DNA from: Rhizobiaceae bacterium
GTDB lineage: Bacteria; Pseudomonadota; Alphaproteobacteria; Rhizobiales; Rhizobiaceae
Direction of reading: 5' to 3'
Assembly: GCA_017644105.1 (NCBI GenBank)
Contig: JAEPMD010000019.1
Location: forward strand, 1 to 64,000
Length of the DNA stretch: 64,000 nucleotides
Each line of letters begins with the position of its first letter. Positions within the stretch are counted from its first letter, which is position 1. Made by a program: the position numbers and the translations under genes. This document shows, piece after piece, positions 1-7,111 of the stretch. A model generated the notes under the pieces. It was given only the letters and a program-made list of their open reading frames with translations. It was not told the origin of the DNA and did no database searches.

Positions 1-560
1 GAGGCATAGCGTGGCTCATTCAAACGAAGATCGGTTGTCACCACCATTGGCATTTTCAGTGAGACAACTTGCATGCCGCCATCAACCTCACGAGAGACTT
101 CAGCCGTATCACCATTGATCTTAATCTCAGAGGCATAAGTTGCTTGAGACCAACCAAGCAAGGCGGCTAACATCTGACCGGTTTGACCCGCGTCATCATC
201 AATCGCCTGTTTACCAGCAATGACCAGATCAGCGCCTTCGCTCTCAGCAACAGATTTAAGGATTTTTGCAACAGCAAGCGGTTCAACCAATTCGTCTGTT
301 TCAATCAACACACCGCGGTCAGCACCCATGGCCAAAGCTGTGCGGATTGTTTCTTCTGATTTAGCAGGCCCAATGGAAACGGCAATCACTTCTGTTGCCG
401 TACCAGCTTCACGCAAACGCAAAGCTTCTTCAACAGCAATCTCATCAAATGGGTTCATGGACATCTTAACATTTGCCAATTCAACGCCTGATCCATCCGG
501 CTTAACCCGTATCTTAACGTTGTAGTCAACAACCCGCTTTACGGGTACGAGAACCTTCAT
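1..560 (-). CDS. etfB: Electron transfer flavoprotein beta subunit, 3' end outside the window
   Basis: The protein begins [19 protein letters not shown], which is the usual start of EtfB. It contains the segment [16 protein letters not shown] and the nucleotide-binding-like stretch [18 protein letters not shown] that are typical of the family. EtfB pairs with EtfA to carry electrons from acyl-CoA dehydrogenases to ETF-ubiquinone oxidoreductase at the inner membrane. About 186 codons are present and the C-terminus lies beyond the left edge, where etfA would be expected. An AAGG motif precedes the ATG. The gene follows an acyl-CoA dehydrogenase on the same strand, so it probably accepts that enzyme's electrons. 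The call is secure. Confidence 0.95.
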   Translation of the reverse strand, partial: MKVLVPVKRVVDYNVKIRVKPDGSGVELANVKMSMNPFDEIAVEEALRLREAGTATEVIAVSIGPAKSEETIRTALAMGADRGVLIETDELVEPLAVAKILKSVAESEGADLVIAGKQAIDDDAGQTGQMLAALLGWSQATYASEIKINGDTAEVSREVDGGMQVVSLKMPMVVTTDLRLNEPRYA

Positions 561-590
561 TTTATCTGCCTTTCAATAATTTGGATTGCT

Positions 591-618
591 TTGGAGCTTA
601 AAGAAACTTCAGCTCCAA
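591..618 (-). other. Intergenic hairpin between acyl-CoA dehydrogenase and etfB
   Basis: TTGGAGCT (591-598) and AGCTCCAA (611-618) form a perfect 8-bp inverted repeat with a 12-nt loop in the 89-nt gap. No T tract follows on the minus strand. It is therefore more likely an mRNA processing or stability element, or a weak attenuator, than a full terminator. Confidence 0.4.
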
Positions 619-649
619 TTAGATTTGATATGTGGGAGAGGGCTGTTAT

Positions 650-1786
650 TTAATCTCTCTTAATCGCATCGCGACTAATCACCAAACGTTGGATTTCGCT
701 CGTACCTTCATAGATTTGGCAAATGCGAATATCACGATAAATCCGTTCAACCGGATAGTCGCAAAGATAACCATATCCACCTAATAGCTGAATGGCTTTT
801 GAGCAGACTTTCTCACCAATCTCAGATGAAAAGAGTTTCGCCATCGAAGCTTCGCGAATACAGGGCTCTTTCGCATCTTTGCGTGAACACGCATGCATAA
901 CCATTTGGCGTGCGGCCTCAATCTGAGTGTCCATATCGGCTAGAGTAAAAGCAACTGCTTGCTGCTCGGTAATTGGTTTGCCAAATGCCTGTCGTTCTTT
1001 GGCATATTGACGGGCGTAATCAAATGCGCTGCGCGCCATGCCGACGGCTTGCGCAGCAATACCAATGCGTCCGCTTTCGAGATTGGCCAATGCGATTTTA
1101 TAGCCTTCGCCTTCTTCACCTAATAGGTTTTCCACCGGAATGCGCATGTTATCAAAGGCCAAATGACATGTGTCGGATGAGGTGATGCCAAGCTTCTTCT
1201 CAACGCTGACAACCTCATATCCCTGTGTGTCCCGCTCAACAATAAAAGCGCTGATGCCTTTACGCCCCGCATCTTTGTCGGTGACCGCAAATAGAACAAT
1301 GACATTGCCATTATTGCCGTTGGTGATGAATTGCTTTGTGCCATTAATGACATAGTGATCCCCATCACGCACGGCGCTGGTTTTCAAGTTTGATGCATCG
1401 GATCCTGCTTGAGGTTCGGTCAAGGCAAAGCCACCAATCCATTCACCGCTCGCTAGCTTTGGCAGATATTTATCTTTTTGCGCATCTGTTCCGTATTTTT
1501 CAAAAACTTCGCATGTTAAGCTATGAACAGACATGATGGTTGAACAGGCGCCATCACCGGCTGCAATTTCTTCAACTGCGATGGCATAGCTGGCAAAATC
1601 ACCACCCAGACCACCATATTGTTCGGCAACTTTCATGCCCATAAAGCCAAGTTCACCCATTTGGCTGAGCTCTTCTTTTGGAAAACGTGATTCTCTGTCA
1701 CGCTCTTCAGCACCTGGCCATAAAACTTCAGTGGCAAATTGCTGTGCCATGTCTTTTATGGCAGCTTGTGTTTCATTTAAGATCAT
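650..1786 (-). CDS. Acyl-CoA dehydrogenase
   Basis: This is a 378-residue FAD-dependent acyl-CoA dehydrogenase, the normal length for the short- and branched-chain members. It carries the family signatures GGFALTEPQAGSDAS (residues about 118-132), the FAD-contacting segment ITNG, and near the C-terminus QLLGGYGYLCDYPVERIYRD followed by IYEGTSEIQ. The Glu of YEGT matches the catalytic base position of the medium/short-chain family. It would make the 2,3-double bond of an acyl-CoA and pass electrons to ETF, whose beta subunit lies just downstream. The thiolase stop lies 3 nt before its start, so the genes are cotranscribed. Chain length or branching preference cannot be read from the sequence. 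Confidence 0.93.
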   Translation of the reverse strand: MILNETQAAIKDMAQQFATEVLWPGAEERDRESRFPKEELSQMGELGFMGMKVAEQYGGLGGDFASYAIAVEEIAAGDGACSTIMSVHSLTCEVFEKYGTDAQKDKYLPKLASGEWIGGFALTEPQAGSDASNLKTSAVRDGDHYVINGTKQFITNGNNGNVIVLFAVTDKDAGRKGISAFIVERDTQGYEVVSVEKKLGITSSDTCHLAFDNMRIPVENLLGEEGEGYKIALANLESGRIGIAAQAVGMARSAFDYARQYAKERQAFGKPITEQQAVAFTLADMDTQIEAARQMVMHACSRKDAKEPCIREASMAKLFSSEIGEKVCSKAIQLLGGYGYLCDYPVERIYRDIRICQIYEGTSEIQRLVISRDAIKRD

Positions 1787-1789
1787 AAA

Positions 1790-2974
1790 TTACTCCATCA
1801 TTTCCAAAGACATGGCTGTTGCTTCACCACCGGCTAAACAAATCGCCGCCATGCCCTTATCGACATTATGCGTTTTCATGGCGTGATAAAGCGTGACTAA
1901 AATGCGCGCGCCGGATGCGCCAACGGGATGCCCAAGCGCACAGGCACCGCCATGCACATTGACAATATCATGTGGCAAATCGAGGCTTTTCATCGCTGCC
2001 ATAGTCACCGCCGCAAAGGCCTCATTGATTTCAAATAATCCATAATCAGACCGCTGTGTGCCAGTCTTTTCCAGCAATTTCTCGACGGCACCAATTGGGG
2101 CAACGGGAAAATCTTCCGGCGCCATGGCATGGGTTGCATGACCATTGATTTTTGCCAAAGGCGTGAGCCCTTTGGCTTCTGCGGTTGATAATCTTGTGAG
2201 AATAAGCGTTGCAGCGCCATCTGAAATAGAAGACGCATTTGCAGCCGTAACTGTACCATCTTTGGCAAATGCTGGTTTAAGACTTGGGATCTTTTCTGGC
2301 TTGGCTTTTGCAGGCTGTTCATCGCGATCAACTATATAAGACTGTTTTCGCGTTTTGACCTCAGTCGCAGCAATCTCATGTTCAAAATATCCGTTCGCCT
2401 GTGCTTTAAGTGCGCGATTAAGCGATTCAATCGCATAGCTATCCTGATCTTCGCGCGAGAACTGATATTTCGTCACAGTGCGCTCAGCGAACACCCCCAT
2501 TAAAGTGCCTTTTTCATAGACATCTTCAAGGCCATCAAAGAACATGTGATCCTTGACCTCAGAATGTCCCATTCGCAATCCATCGCGCACGCGCGGCAAT
2601 AAATATGGCGCGTTGGACATGCTTTCGATCCCGCCGGCAACCACCATGTCAGCAGAGCCCATCGATAACATATCATGACCAAACATCACCGCTTTCATGC
2701 CGGAGCCGCACATTTTATTGAGCGTGGTTGCCATGGTTTTTTCAGGAAGACCCGCGCCAAGTGCCACTTGTCTTGCAGGGGCTTGACCTTGCCCGGCACC
2801 AAGCACATTACCAAAGAGAACTTCATCTACATCATCTTTGTTTGCGCCCGCTTCTTCCAATGCAGCGCGCGTGGACACCGCGCCCAATTGCGAAGCGGAA
2901 AGGGGGCTTAATTCGCCAGCAAGTCCACCCATGGGTGTCCGTTTTGCTGCGACAATTACGATTGGATCTTCCAT
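1790..2974 (-). CDS. Acetyl-CoA C-acyltransferase (thiolase)
   Basis: This 394-residue protein is a thiolase of the usual length. The nucleophilic cysteine is Cys89 in NKMCGSGMKA. The motif NEAFAAV, the His in GGACALGHPVGASGARI and the C-terminal cysteine in CLAGGEA complete the active site. It cleaves a 3-ketoacyl-CoA with CoA to give acetyl-CoA (or propionyl-CoA for 2-methyl substrates). It lies between the SDR dehydrogenase and the acyl-CoA dehydrogenase on one strand, consistent with a short beta-oxidation or branched acyl-CoA pathway. A biosynthetic acetyl-CoA acetyltransferase role is possible but less likely given its neighbours. The ATG is preceded by GGAGG. Confidence 0.93.
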   Translation of the reverse strand: MEDPIVIVAAKRTPMGGLAGELSPLSASQLGAVSTRAALEEAGANKDDVDEVLFGNVLGAGQGQAPARQVALGAGLPEKTMATTLNKMCGSGMKAVMFGHDMLSMGSADMVVAGGIESMSNAPYLLPRVRDGLRMGHSEVKDHMFFDGLEDVYEKGTLMGVFAERTVTKYQFSREDQDSYAIESLNRALKAQANGYFEHEIAATEVKTRKQSYIVDRDEQPAKAKPEKIPSLKPAFAKDGTVTAANASSISDGAATLILTRLSTAEAKGLTPLAKINGHATHAMAPEDFPVAPIGAVEKLLEKTGTQRSDYGLFEINEAFAAVTMAAMKSLDLPHDIVNVHGGACALGHPVGASGARILVTLYHAMKTHNVDKGMAAICLAGGEATAMSLEMME

Positions 2975-3024
2975 TTAATCCTCCTATGAATTCTTCTAAG
3001 CGCAAATAATTGCGGTAAATTTCA

Positions 3025-3774
3025 TTATTTACCGGCCATGCGCAATGCACCATCTAAGCGAATAACTTCGCCATTAAGCGTCTTATTTTCCAATATATGT
3101 GAAACCAAACTGGCATAATCATCCGGATCTGCAAGTTTTGCCGGAAATGGAATGGTCTCGGCGATAGATTGGCGCACTTCTTCGGGCATGCCTTGCATCA
3201 TCGGCGTATCAAAAACGCCAGGCGCGATCGAGACACAGCGTATGCCATCACGGGCAAGCTCACGGGCAATCGGTAAGGTCATGGATGCGATTGCGCCTTT
3301 AGACGCTGCATAGGCAATCTGGCCGATTTGTCCTTCAAATGCAGCCACTGAAGCGGTGGTGATAAACACACCGCGCTGACCATTTTCATCTGGCTGATTA
3401 TCTTTCATCAATGGTGTTGCGGCACGGATAAGATTAAATGTGCCAACCACATTAACGGAGAGTACTTTTTCAAACAAATCAACATCATGTGGGCCTTTGC
3501 GGCCATGAATTTTAGAACTTGGCGCAATGCCTGCACAGCAAATCACAGCGCTGATGGGGCCGAGTTCGTTTGAGATTTGTGCGCATAGATCGGTGACTTT
3601 CTCAGCATCTGTGACATCGCAGATATAAGAGGCGCAACCATCTTTACCGGTCAGATCAGAATTCTCAGTTAAATCGACAGAAGCAACCTTTGAGCCGAGT
3701 TGGCTTAGCTTTGCCACAACCGCTGCACCCAGACCAGACGCGCCACCAGATACTAAAATGGAACCATTTATCAT
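3025..3774 (-). CDS. SDR-family 3-hydroxyacyl-CoA dehydrogenase
   Basis: This 249-residue classical short-chain dehydrogenase has the NAD-binding glycine motif SGGASGLG near residues 9-16. The catalytic Ser-Tyr-Lys set is Ser142, Tyr155 and Lys159 (YAASK). The N-terminal beta strand followed by ASVDLTE suggests NAD rather than NADP use. It resembles type II HSD10-like 3-hydroxyacyl-CoA or 3-hydroxy-2-methylbutyryl-CoA dehydrogenases. It is the first gene of the minus-strand operon and its product would feed the adjacent thiolase. No enoyl-CoA hydratase is present in this block, so that step must be supplied from elsewhere. The family is certain and the exact substrate is inferred. Confidence 0.85.
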   Translation of the reverse strand: MINGSILVSGGASGLGAAVVAKLSQLGSKVASVDLTENSDLTGKDGCASYICDVTDAEKVTDLCAQISNELGPISAVICCAGIAPSSKIHGRKGPHDVDLFEKVLSVNVVGTFNLIRAATPLMKDNQPDENGQRGVFITTASVAAFEGQIGQIAYAASKGAIASMTLPIARELARDGIRCVSIAPGVFDTPMMQGMPEEVRQSIAETIPFPAKLADPDDYASLVSHILENKTLNGEVIRLDGALRMAGK

Positions 3775-3844
3775 TTAAAAAATTCTCCTCAATCGATATA
3801 ATATCACTTGCGAATATGTGTATATAGTGTCATAAAATTCCAAA

Positions 3845-4852
3845 ATGCTGACACAAAATGACAAAAATATACCCCATATTCCGGTAGCGAAAATCTTTGT
3901 CGACGAGGCCTTAGGCTGCGCTCATAAGGCTAATATCGATATTGAGGCGATGCTGGCTAAGCTTGAGATTAATCCAGGTGATATTGACCATCTCAATACA
4001 ATTGAATTTGGCAAGATATGGTTGGAGCTATCATATCAGATGCAAGACGAATTCTTCGGGCTTGGAAAACGTGCGTTGCGACCCGGTAGCACGACTTTGC
4101 TCGGTCATGCTGTTGCAAGTGCCACGACATTTGAAATCTATCTCAATCGTTTGCTCAGATTTTTCAAAGTCACCATCGAAGAACCCTATGGCTTGATTAG
4201 CCGAGACGACAATAATTGCATCATCACACTCCATGAAACCGGCGCACCCAATTCAGCTTTTGCCTACCGCGCGTTGTTCCTCATTATTCATGGATTTAAT
4301 TGTTGGGCGGCAAGGGAACGCATTCCCCTCAAAGAAGTTTCATTTAGATGCAAAGAGCCAAGGCAGATTAATGATTATAGTCATTTTTTTGGTGTCCCGG
4401 TTTCCTTTGAAGCACCCGCAAGCCGGATCGTCATGGATCAAAAATTTCTTAGCCGGAAGGTTCGCCACTCAGAAGACGATTTGAAGAAATTTCTCAGAAC
4501 TTTACCCGAAGCTTTTTTAAGAGGTTATAATGATGCGGACGGTCTGCGGTTCAATATTGTTCAAAAATGCTTGAAACGTCCTTTGGCGAATTGGCCTGAT
4601 AGCAAAACTTTGGCGGTGGAACTGGGCATGTCGAGATCAACTTTGCATCGCCGGATGAAGGATGCTGGCCTTAATCTCACTGAACTAAAGGATGAAGAAC
4701 GCAAAAAACGGGTAATGGCGTTGCTTGCAAATCAAAGCTTATCCCTTTCAGCGATCGCGGAAGAACTTGGCTATAAGGAACAAAGCTCGTTCTATCGTGC
4801 TTTCACGCGGTGGTTTAACCAGACACCATCTGCGTTTCGGGAATGTTTATAG
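3845..4852 (+). CDS. AraC-family transcriptional regulator (arabinose-binding-like sensor domain)
   Basis: This 335-residue protein has an N-terminal sensor region of about 200 residues of the type found in OruR/ArgR-like AraC regulators. The C-terminal AraC double helix-turn-helix spans about residues 245-335. It includes AVELGMSRSTLHRRMKDAG and the second helix region IAEELGYKEQSSFYRAFTRWF. It is transcribed divergently from the SDR-thiolase-dehydrogenase-ETF operon with only 70 nt between starts. It most likely regulates that operon in response to its substrate or an acyl-CoA intermediate. The ligand is unknown. Confidence 0.88.
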   Translation: MLTQNDKNIPHIPVAKIFVDEALGCAHKANIDIEAMLAKLEINPGDIDHLNTIEFGKIWLELSYQMQDEFFGLGKRALRPGSTTLLGHAVASATTFEIYLNRLLRFFKVTIEEPYGLISRDDNNCIITLHETGAPNSAFAYRALFLIIHGFNCWAARERIPLKEVSFRCKEPRQINDYSHFFGVPVSFEAPASRIVMDQKFLSRKVRHSEDDLKKFLRTLPEAFLRGYNDADGLRFNIVQKCLKRPLANWPDSKTLAVELGMSRSTLHRRMKDAGLNLTELKDEERKKRVMALLANQSLSLSAIAEELGYKEQSSFYRAFTRWFNQTPSAFRECL

Positions 4853-4937
4853 TCCAAGGCACAATATCCATCAGTTTCCTCAAACTTCGTGGGCTGCCAA
4901 CGGTGTGATGAAAACTCAGATACCATCGGCTCTGCTC

Positions 4938-5615
4938 TTATCGATCTGGAAAATTAGATAAGTAGCTGTCCTCTGGAATGATAGGGTTTTTAATAGCCTC
5001 TTCACGAAGCGCAGTCGCCTCGTTAAACGGTAGATAACCATCGGTGCCACCTACAATAATAGGGTAATATTCATTATCTGGTTTTCGCTTGCCGACAAAG
5101 GCGTCAAGGCTCGGGTCGCTTTTGTTTATCTCCGCAACGTACGTGCCCGCTTCAACTTCATCTTTGTATGATCCTACAATTACCCAATAGTTTTGAGTTT
5201 TTATTTCATCTGCACCAAAAAGCGCTTTCACGCCTGCAGAGAATGTTGAGATTTTGCTGCTTCCTCCAGTTTCTTCCGCAAATGCTGGCGTTACAATCGA
5301 ATAGGAACCCAAAACAGGGCCTGTACTTTTTGTTAAATCTCCAGCTGTCCATGGAGCAAGCAGAGCTGGCGCCGCGCAGCCGATCGCGAGTAACTTCATC
5401 CGCTGTTCCTCGCTTGATGCCCAAGCTACGATCCCTCCAAGGAGCATTAGGAGAGGGGTGAAAATGTAAATTGTTACCCTTAGTTCTGATAAGTCATCTA
5501 AATTACCAGTTTCGACAAATTGTCCCAAACGCGCGACATCTAATGCGAGTATTTTTGACGTTGCGGCAGCGAAGCCGCCCATTAATCCAATAAAAGCTCT
5601 GGAAATTCCATTCAT
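4938..5615 (-). CDS. Hypothetical membrane protein with SPOR-like C-terminus
   Basis: I do not recognise a named family for this 225-residue protein. I place the start at ATG 5615 because a GGGGA motif precedes it; a longer frame reaches 5687. A hydrophobic region near residues 5-22 and a clear membrane segment near residues 46-63 (IFTPLLMLLGGIVAWAS) are followed by an Ala/Pro-rich stretch. The C-terminal part contains NYWVIVGSYKDEVEAGTYV and later YYPIIVGG. Their spacing resembles a SPOR domain, which binds denuded peptidoglycan glycan strands. The gene is isolated between the AraC gene and the TetR gene. The function is not known and the SPOR assignment is tentative. Confidence 0.6.
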   Translation of the reverse strand: MNGISRAFIGLMGGFAAATSKILALDVARLGQFVETGNLDDLSELRVTIYIFTPLLMLLGGIVAWASSEEQRMKLLAIGCAAPALLAPWTAGDLTKSTGPVLGSYSIVTPAFAEETGGSSKISTFSAGVKALFGADEIKTQNYWVIVGSYKDEVEAGTYVAEINKSDPSLDAFVGKRKPDNEYYPIIVGGTDGYLPFNEATALREEAIKNPIIPEDSYLSNFPDR

Positions 5616-5923
5616 GGTTGCGTTCCCCACATACGTTAACATGTGTATAGTTCGATATATACGAGCATATTTTAGGGTAAATTGCAACTTTTAGGGTAAT
5701 TTTGTTCTGATTTTAAGTCGTGCGCAGCAACACAAAATTCGAGGGTCAGCTGATGTTGTCCGAGCAGAACTACCTGCAATAATCATGAAGATGATTTGAT
5801 TATTCCTCTAAGTGATGTCCCTGCTTCGTAATGCTGCACCAGCACCGGCTGGTTGCATCTTAACGAACAAAAAAGCCACTATAATCAACGACTATTGTGA
5901 TTGCTGCGTGACGTCAAATAGGC
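5616..5923. other. Intergenic region without a recognised gene
   Basis: This 308-nt stretch lies between two minus-strand genes. No coding frame with a convincing start was found. An imperfect hairpin at 5835-5857 (TGCACCAGC against GCTGGTTGCA, one bulge) lies downstream of the TetR gene but lacks a T tract. The promoter of the SPOR-like gene should lie near 5640-5720, where the DNA is AT-rich, but I see no convincing consensus. Confidence 0.4.
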
Positions 5924-6487
5924 TTAATCAACCGCGAGCATCAATAAGGCTGACTGTTTCAGTGCATTGAGTAGCTTTGTCAAATGCGCCTCATTATCCG
6001 CGGAATATTTGAAACCTACAGCTGATTTTAGAAAGAAATCGGCATAATCATCCGGTGTGGTGTCAAATGTTGCCAACTGGGTTTCATAAGGCTCAAATAG
6101 TTCTGCGAGCAATTCTGTTTTGCGCTGATCTGCGTGTTTCAATGCGTCTTTGCCAAATCCGTCGGGCCCGCTGAGCAGGTCTTCTGAATCCGGCATATTT
6201 TGCACAGCGCGGTAATATTTCATGATCGTCAGTTCAAAAAATGAATCAATTTTGTTAGAAACCGTGTTCTGGCTTTGCCAAAGTTCGCGAACTTCTACCA
6301 TTGTTTTTTCGGTCAAAAACAACATGGCAGCGGCCATCACTTCTTCTTTATTGGCGTAACTCGCGTAGAGCGTTTGTCGAGAGATTCCAACATGATCGGC
6401 GATATCGCCCATGGTGGTCTTCTTAAATCCATAGCGTGAAAATACGTCCACCGCAGCCAATAGAATATTTATTTGTTTTTGGTTCAT
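5924..6487 (-). CDS. TetR-family transcriptional repressor
   Basis: This 187-residue protein starts at ATG 6487, giving MNQKQINILLAAVDVFSRYG, a standard TetR N-terminus. The frame stays open to 6619, but that extension would cover the operators. The helix-turn-helix is GFKKTTMGDIADHVGISRQTLYASYANKEE (residues about 20-49, split here only for description). The remaining C-terminal ligand domain is not recognisable. It is divergent from the Ior-type molybdenum hydroxylase operon. The region between them holds two inverted repeats that fit TetR operators, so autoregulation and control of the hydroxylase are likely. The inducer is probably the aromatic or aldehyde substrate of the enzyme, but this is inference. 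Confidence 0.88.
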   Translation of the reverse strand: MNQKQINILLAAVDVFSRYGFKKTTMGDIADHVGISRQTLYASYANKEEVMAAAMLFLTEKTMVEVRELWQSQNTVSNKIDSFFELTIMKYYRAVQNMPDSEDLLSGPDGFGKDALKHADQRKTELLAELFEPYETQLATFDTTPDDYADFFLKSAVGFKYSADNEAHLTKLLNALKQSALLMLAVD

Positions 6488-6498
6488 ACCATTACAAC

Positions 6499-6524
6499 TT
6501 GACAAAAATCGAATTATTGTCCAA
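6499..6524. promoter_or_regulatory. Putative TetR operator, TetR-proximal copy
   Basis: The left arm TTGACAA and right arm TTGTCcAA form an inverted repeat with one extra base in the right arm, centred about 24 bp upstream of the TetR start. The same arms recur at 6537-6561. Confidence 0.6.
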
Positions 6525-6536
6525 TTATACGACAAC

Positions 6537-6561
6537 TTGACAAAAATCAACCATTTGTCAA
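6537..6561. promoter_or_regulatory. Putative TetR operator, operon-proximal copy
   Basis: TTGACAAA (6537-6544) and TTTGTCAA (6554-6561) form a perfect 8-bp inverted repeat with a 9-nt centre. It overlaps the region just upstream of the TATAAT box at 6568-6573. A repressor bound here would block the plus-strand operon. The sequence ACTTGACAAAAATC is shared by both operator copies. Confidence 0.65.
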
Positions 6562-6567
6562 ATTGTC

Positions 6568-6573
6568 TATAAT
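6568..6573 (+). promoter_or_regulatory. Putative -10 box (TATAAT) of the ior operon
   Basis: A perfect TATAAT lies 79 bp before the first hydroxylase gene and directly after the operator. No good -35 box sits at 17 bp spacing. The nearest TTGACA (6537-6542) is 25 bp away and is part of the operator. Confidence 0.45.
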
Positions 6574-6651
6574 GGGACCCATAAGTGTTGATCGAATCTA
6601 TTCCGCTTCGTTTCGACACTTATCTTACATGTTGCTCTTGGAGGCAAGCTG

Positions 6652-7110
6652 ATGAAACTAACAGTCAATGGAAATACAGAAGAGGTGAATGTCGAACCCG
6701 ACATGCCGCTATTGTGGGTATTGCGCGATGAATTGGGCATTACTGGTGTGAAATATGGCTGCGGCATCGCGCAATGCGGCGCTTGCACCGTTCACGTCGA
6801 TGGTGTTGCTGTGCGTTCATGCCAAATGCGTGTTGGTGATCTGGATGGCGAAGTGACCACCATTGAAGGGTTAGGTTCAGCTGAGAAATTGCACATTGTC
6901 CAAGAAGCATGGATTGAGCATCAGGTTGCGCAATGCGGTTATTGCCAGTCTGGCCAAATCATGCAGGCAGCATCATTTTTGGAATTCAATGATGATCCAA
7001 CTGATGAAGAGATCGATACCGCTATGAGCGCAAACTTATGCCGTTGCGGAACATATCCACGCATTCGAACGGCGATCAAAACTGCCGCTAAAAACATACG
7101 GGAGGCATAA
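6652..7110 (+). CDS. iorA: Isoquinoline 1-oxidoreductase-like [2Fe-2S] subunit
   Basis: This 152-residue protein is the iron-sulfur subunit of a xanthine-oxidase-family molybdenum hydroxylase. The plant-type [2Fe-2S] motif is [16 protein letters not shown] with a following Cys in VRSCQM. The second cluster uses [10 protein letters not shown] and NLCRCGTY. These two clusters pass electrons from the molybdenum cofactor to the next carrier. A strong GGAGG precedes the ATG. The downstream partner starts 1 nt after the stop, so translation is coupled. The IorA/IorB type lacks a FAD subunit and usually passes electrons to a cytochrome, which fits the cytochrome gene two places downstream. The substrate is probably an aldehyde or N-heterocycle. 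Confidence 0.88.
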   Translation: MKLTVNGNTEEVNVEPDMPLLWVLRDELGITGVKYGCGIAQCGACTVHVDGVAVRSCQMRVGDLDGEVTTIEGLGSAEKLHIVQEAWIEHQVAQCGYCQSGQIMQAASFLEFNDDPTDEEIDTAMSANLCRCGTYPRIRTAIKTAAKNIREA

Positions 7111-7111
7111 G

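Noticed and set aside
220-525. Plus-strand frame of 101 codons opposite etfB
   Set aside because: It is antisense to a clear EtfB frame, with low-complexity Ser/Thr/Ala composition typical of a shadow frame and no ribosome site.
5835-5857. Hairpin downstream of the TetR gene as a terminator
   Set aside because: The stem has a bulge and no T tract on either strand.
6537-6573. TTGACA at 6537 as the -35 box for TATAAT at 6568
   Set aside because: The spacer would be 25 nt, far from the usual 16-18; the TTGACA is better explained as an operator arm.
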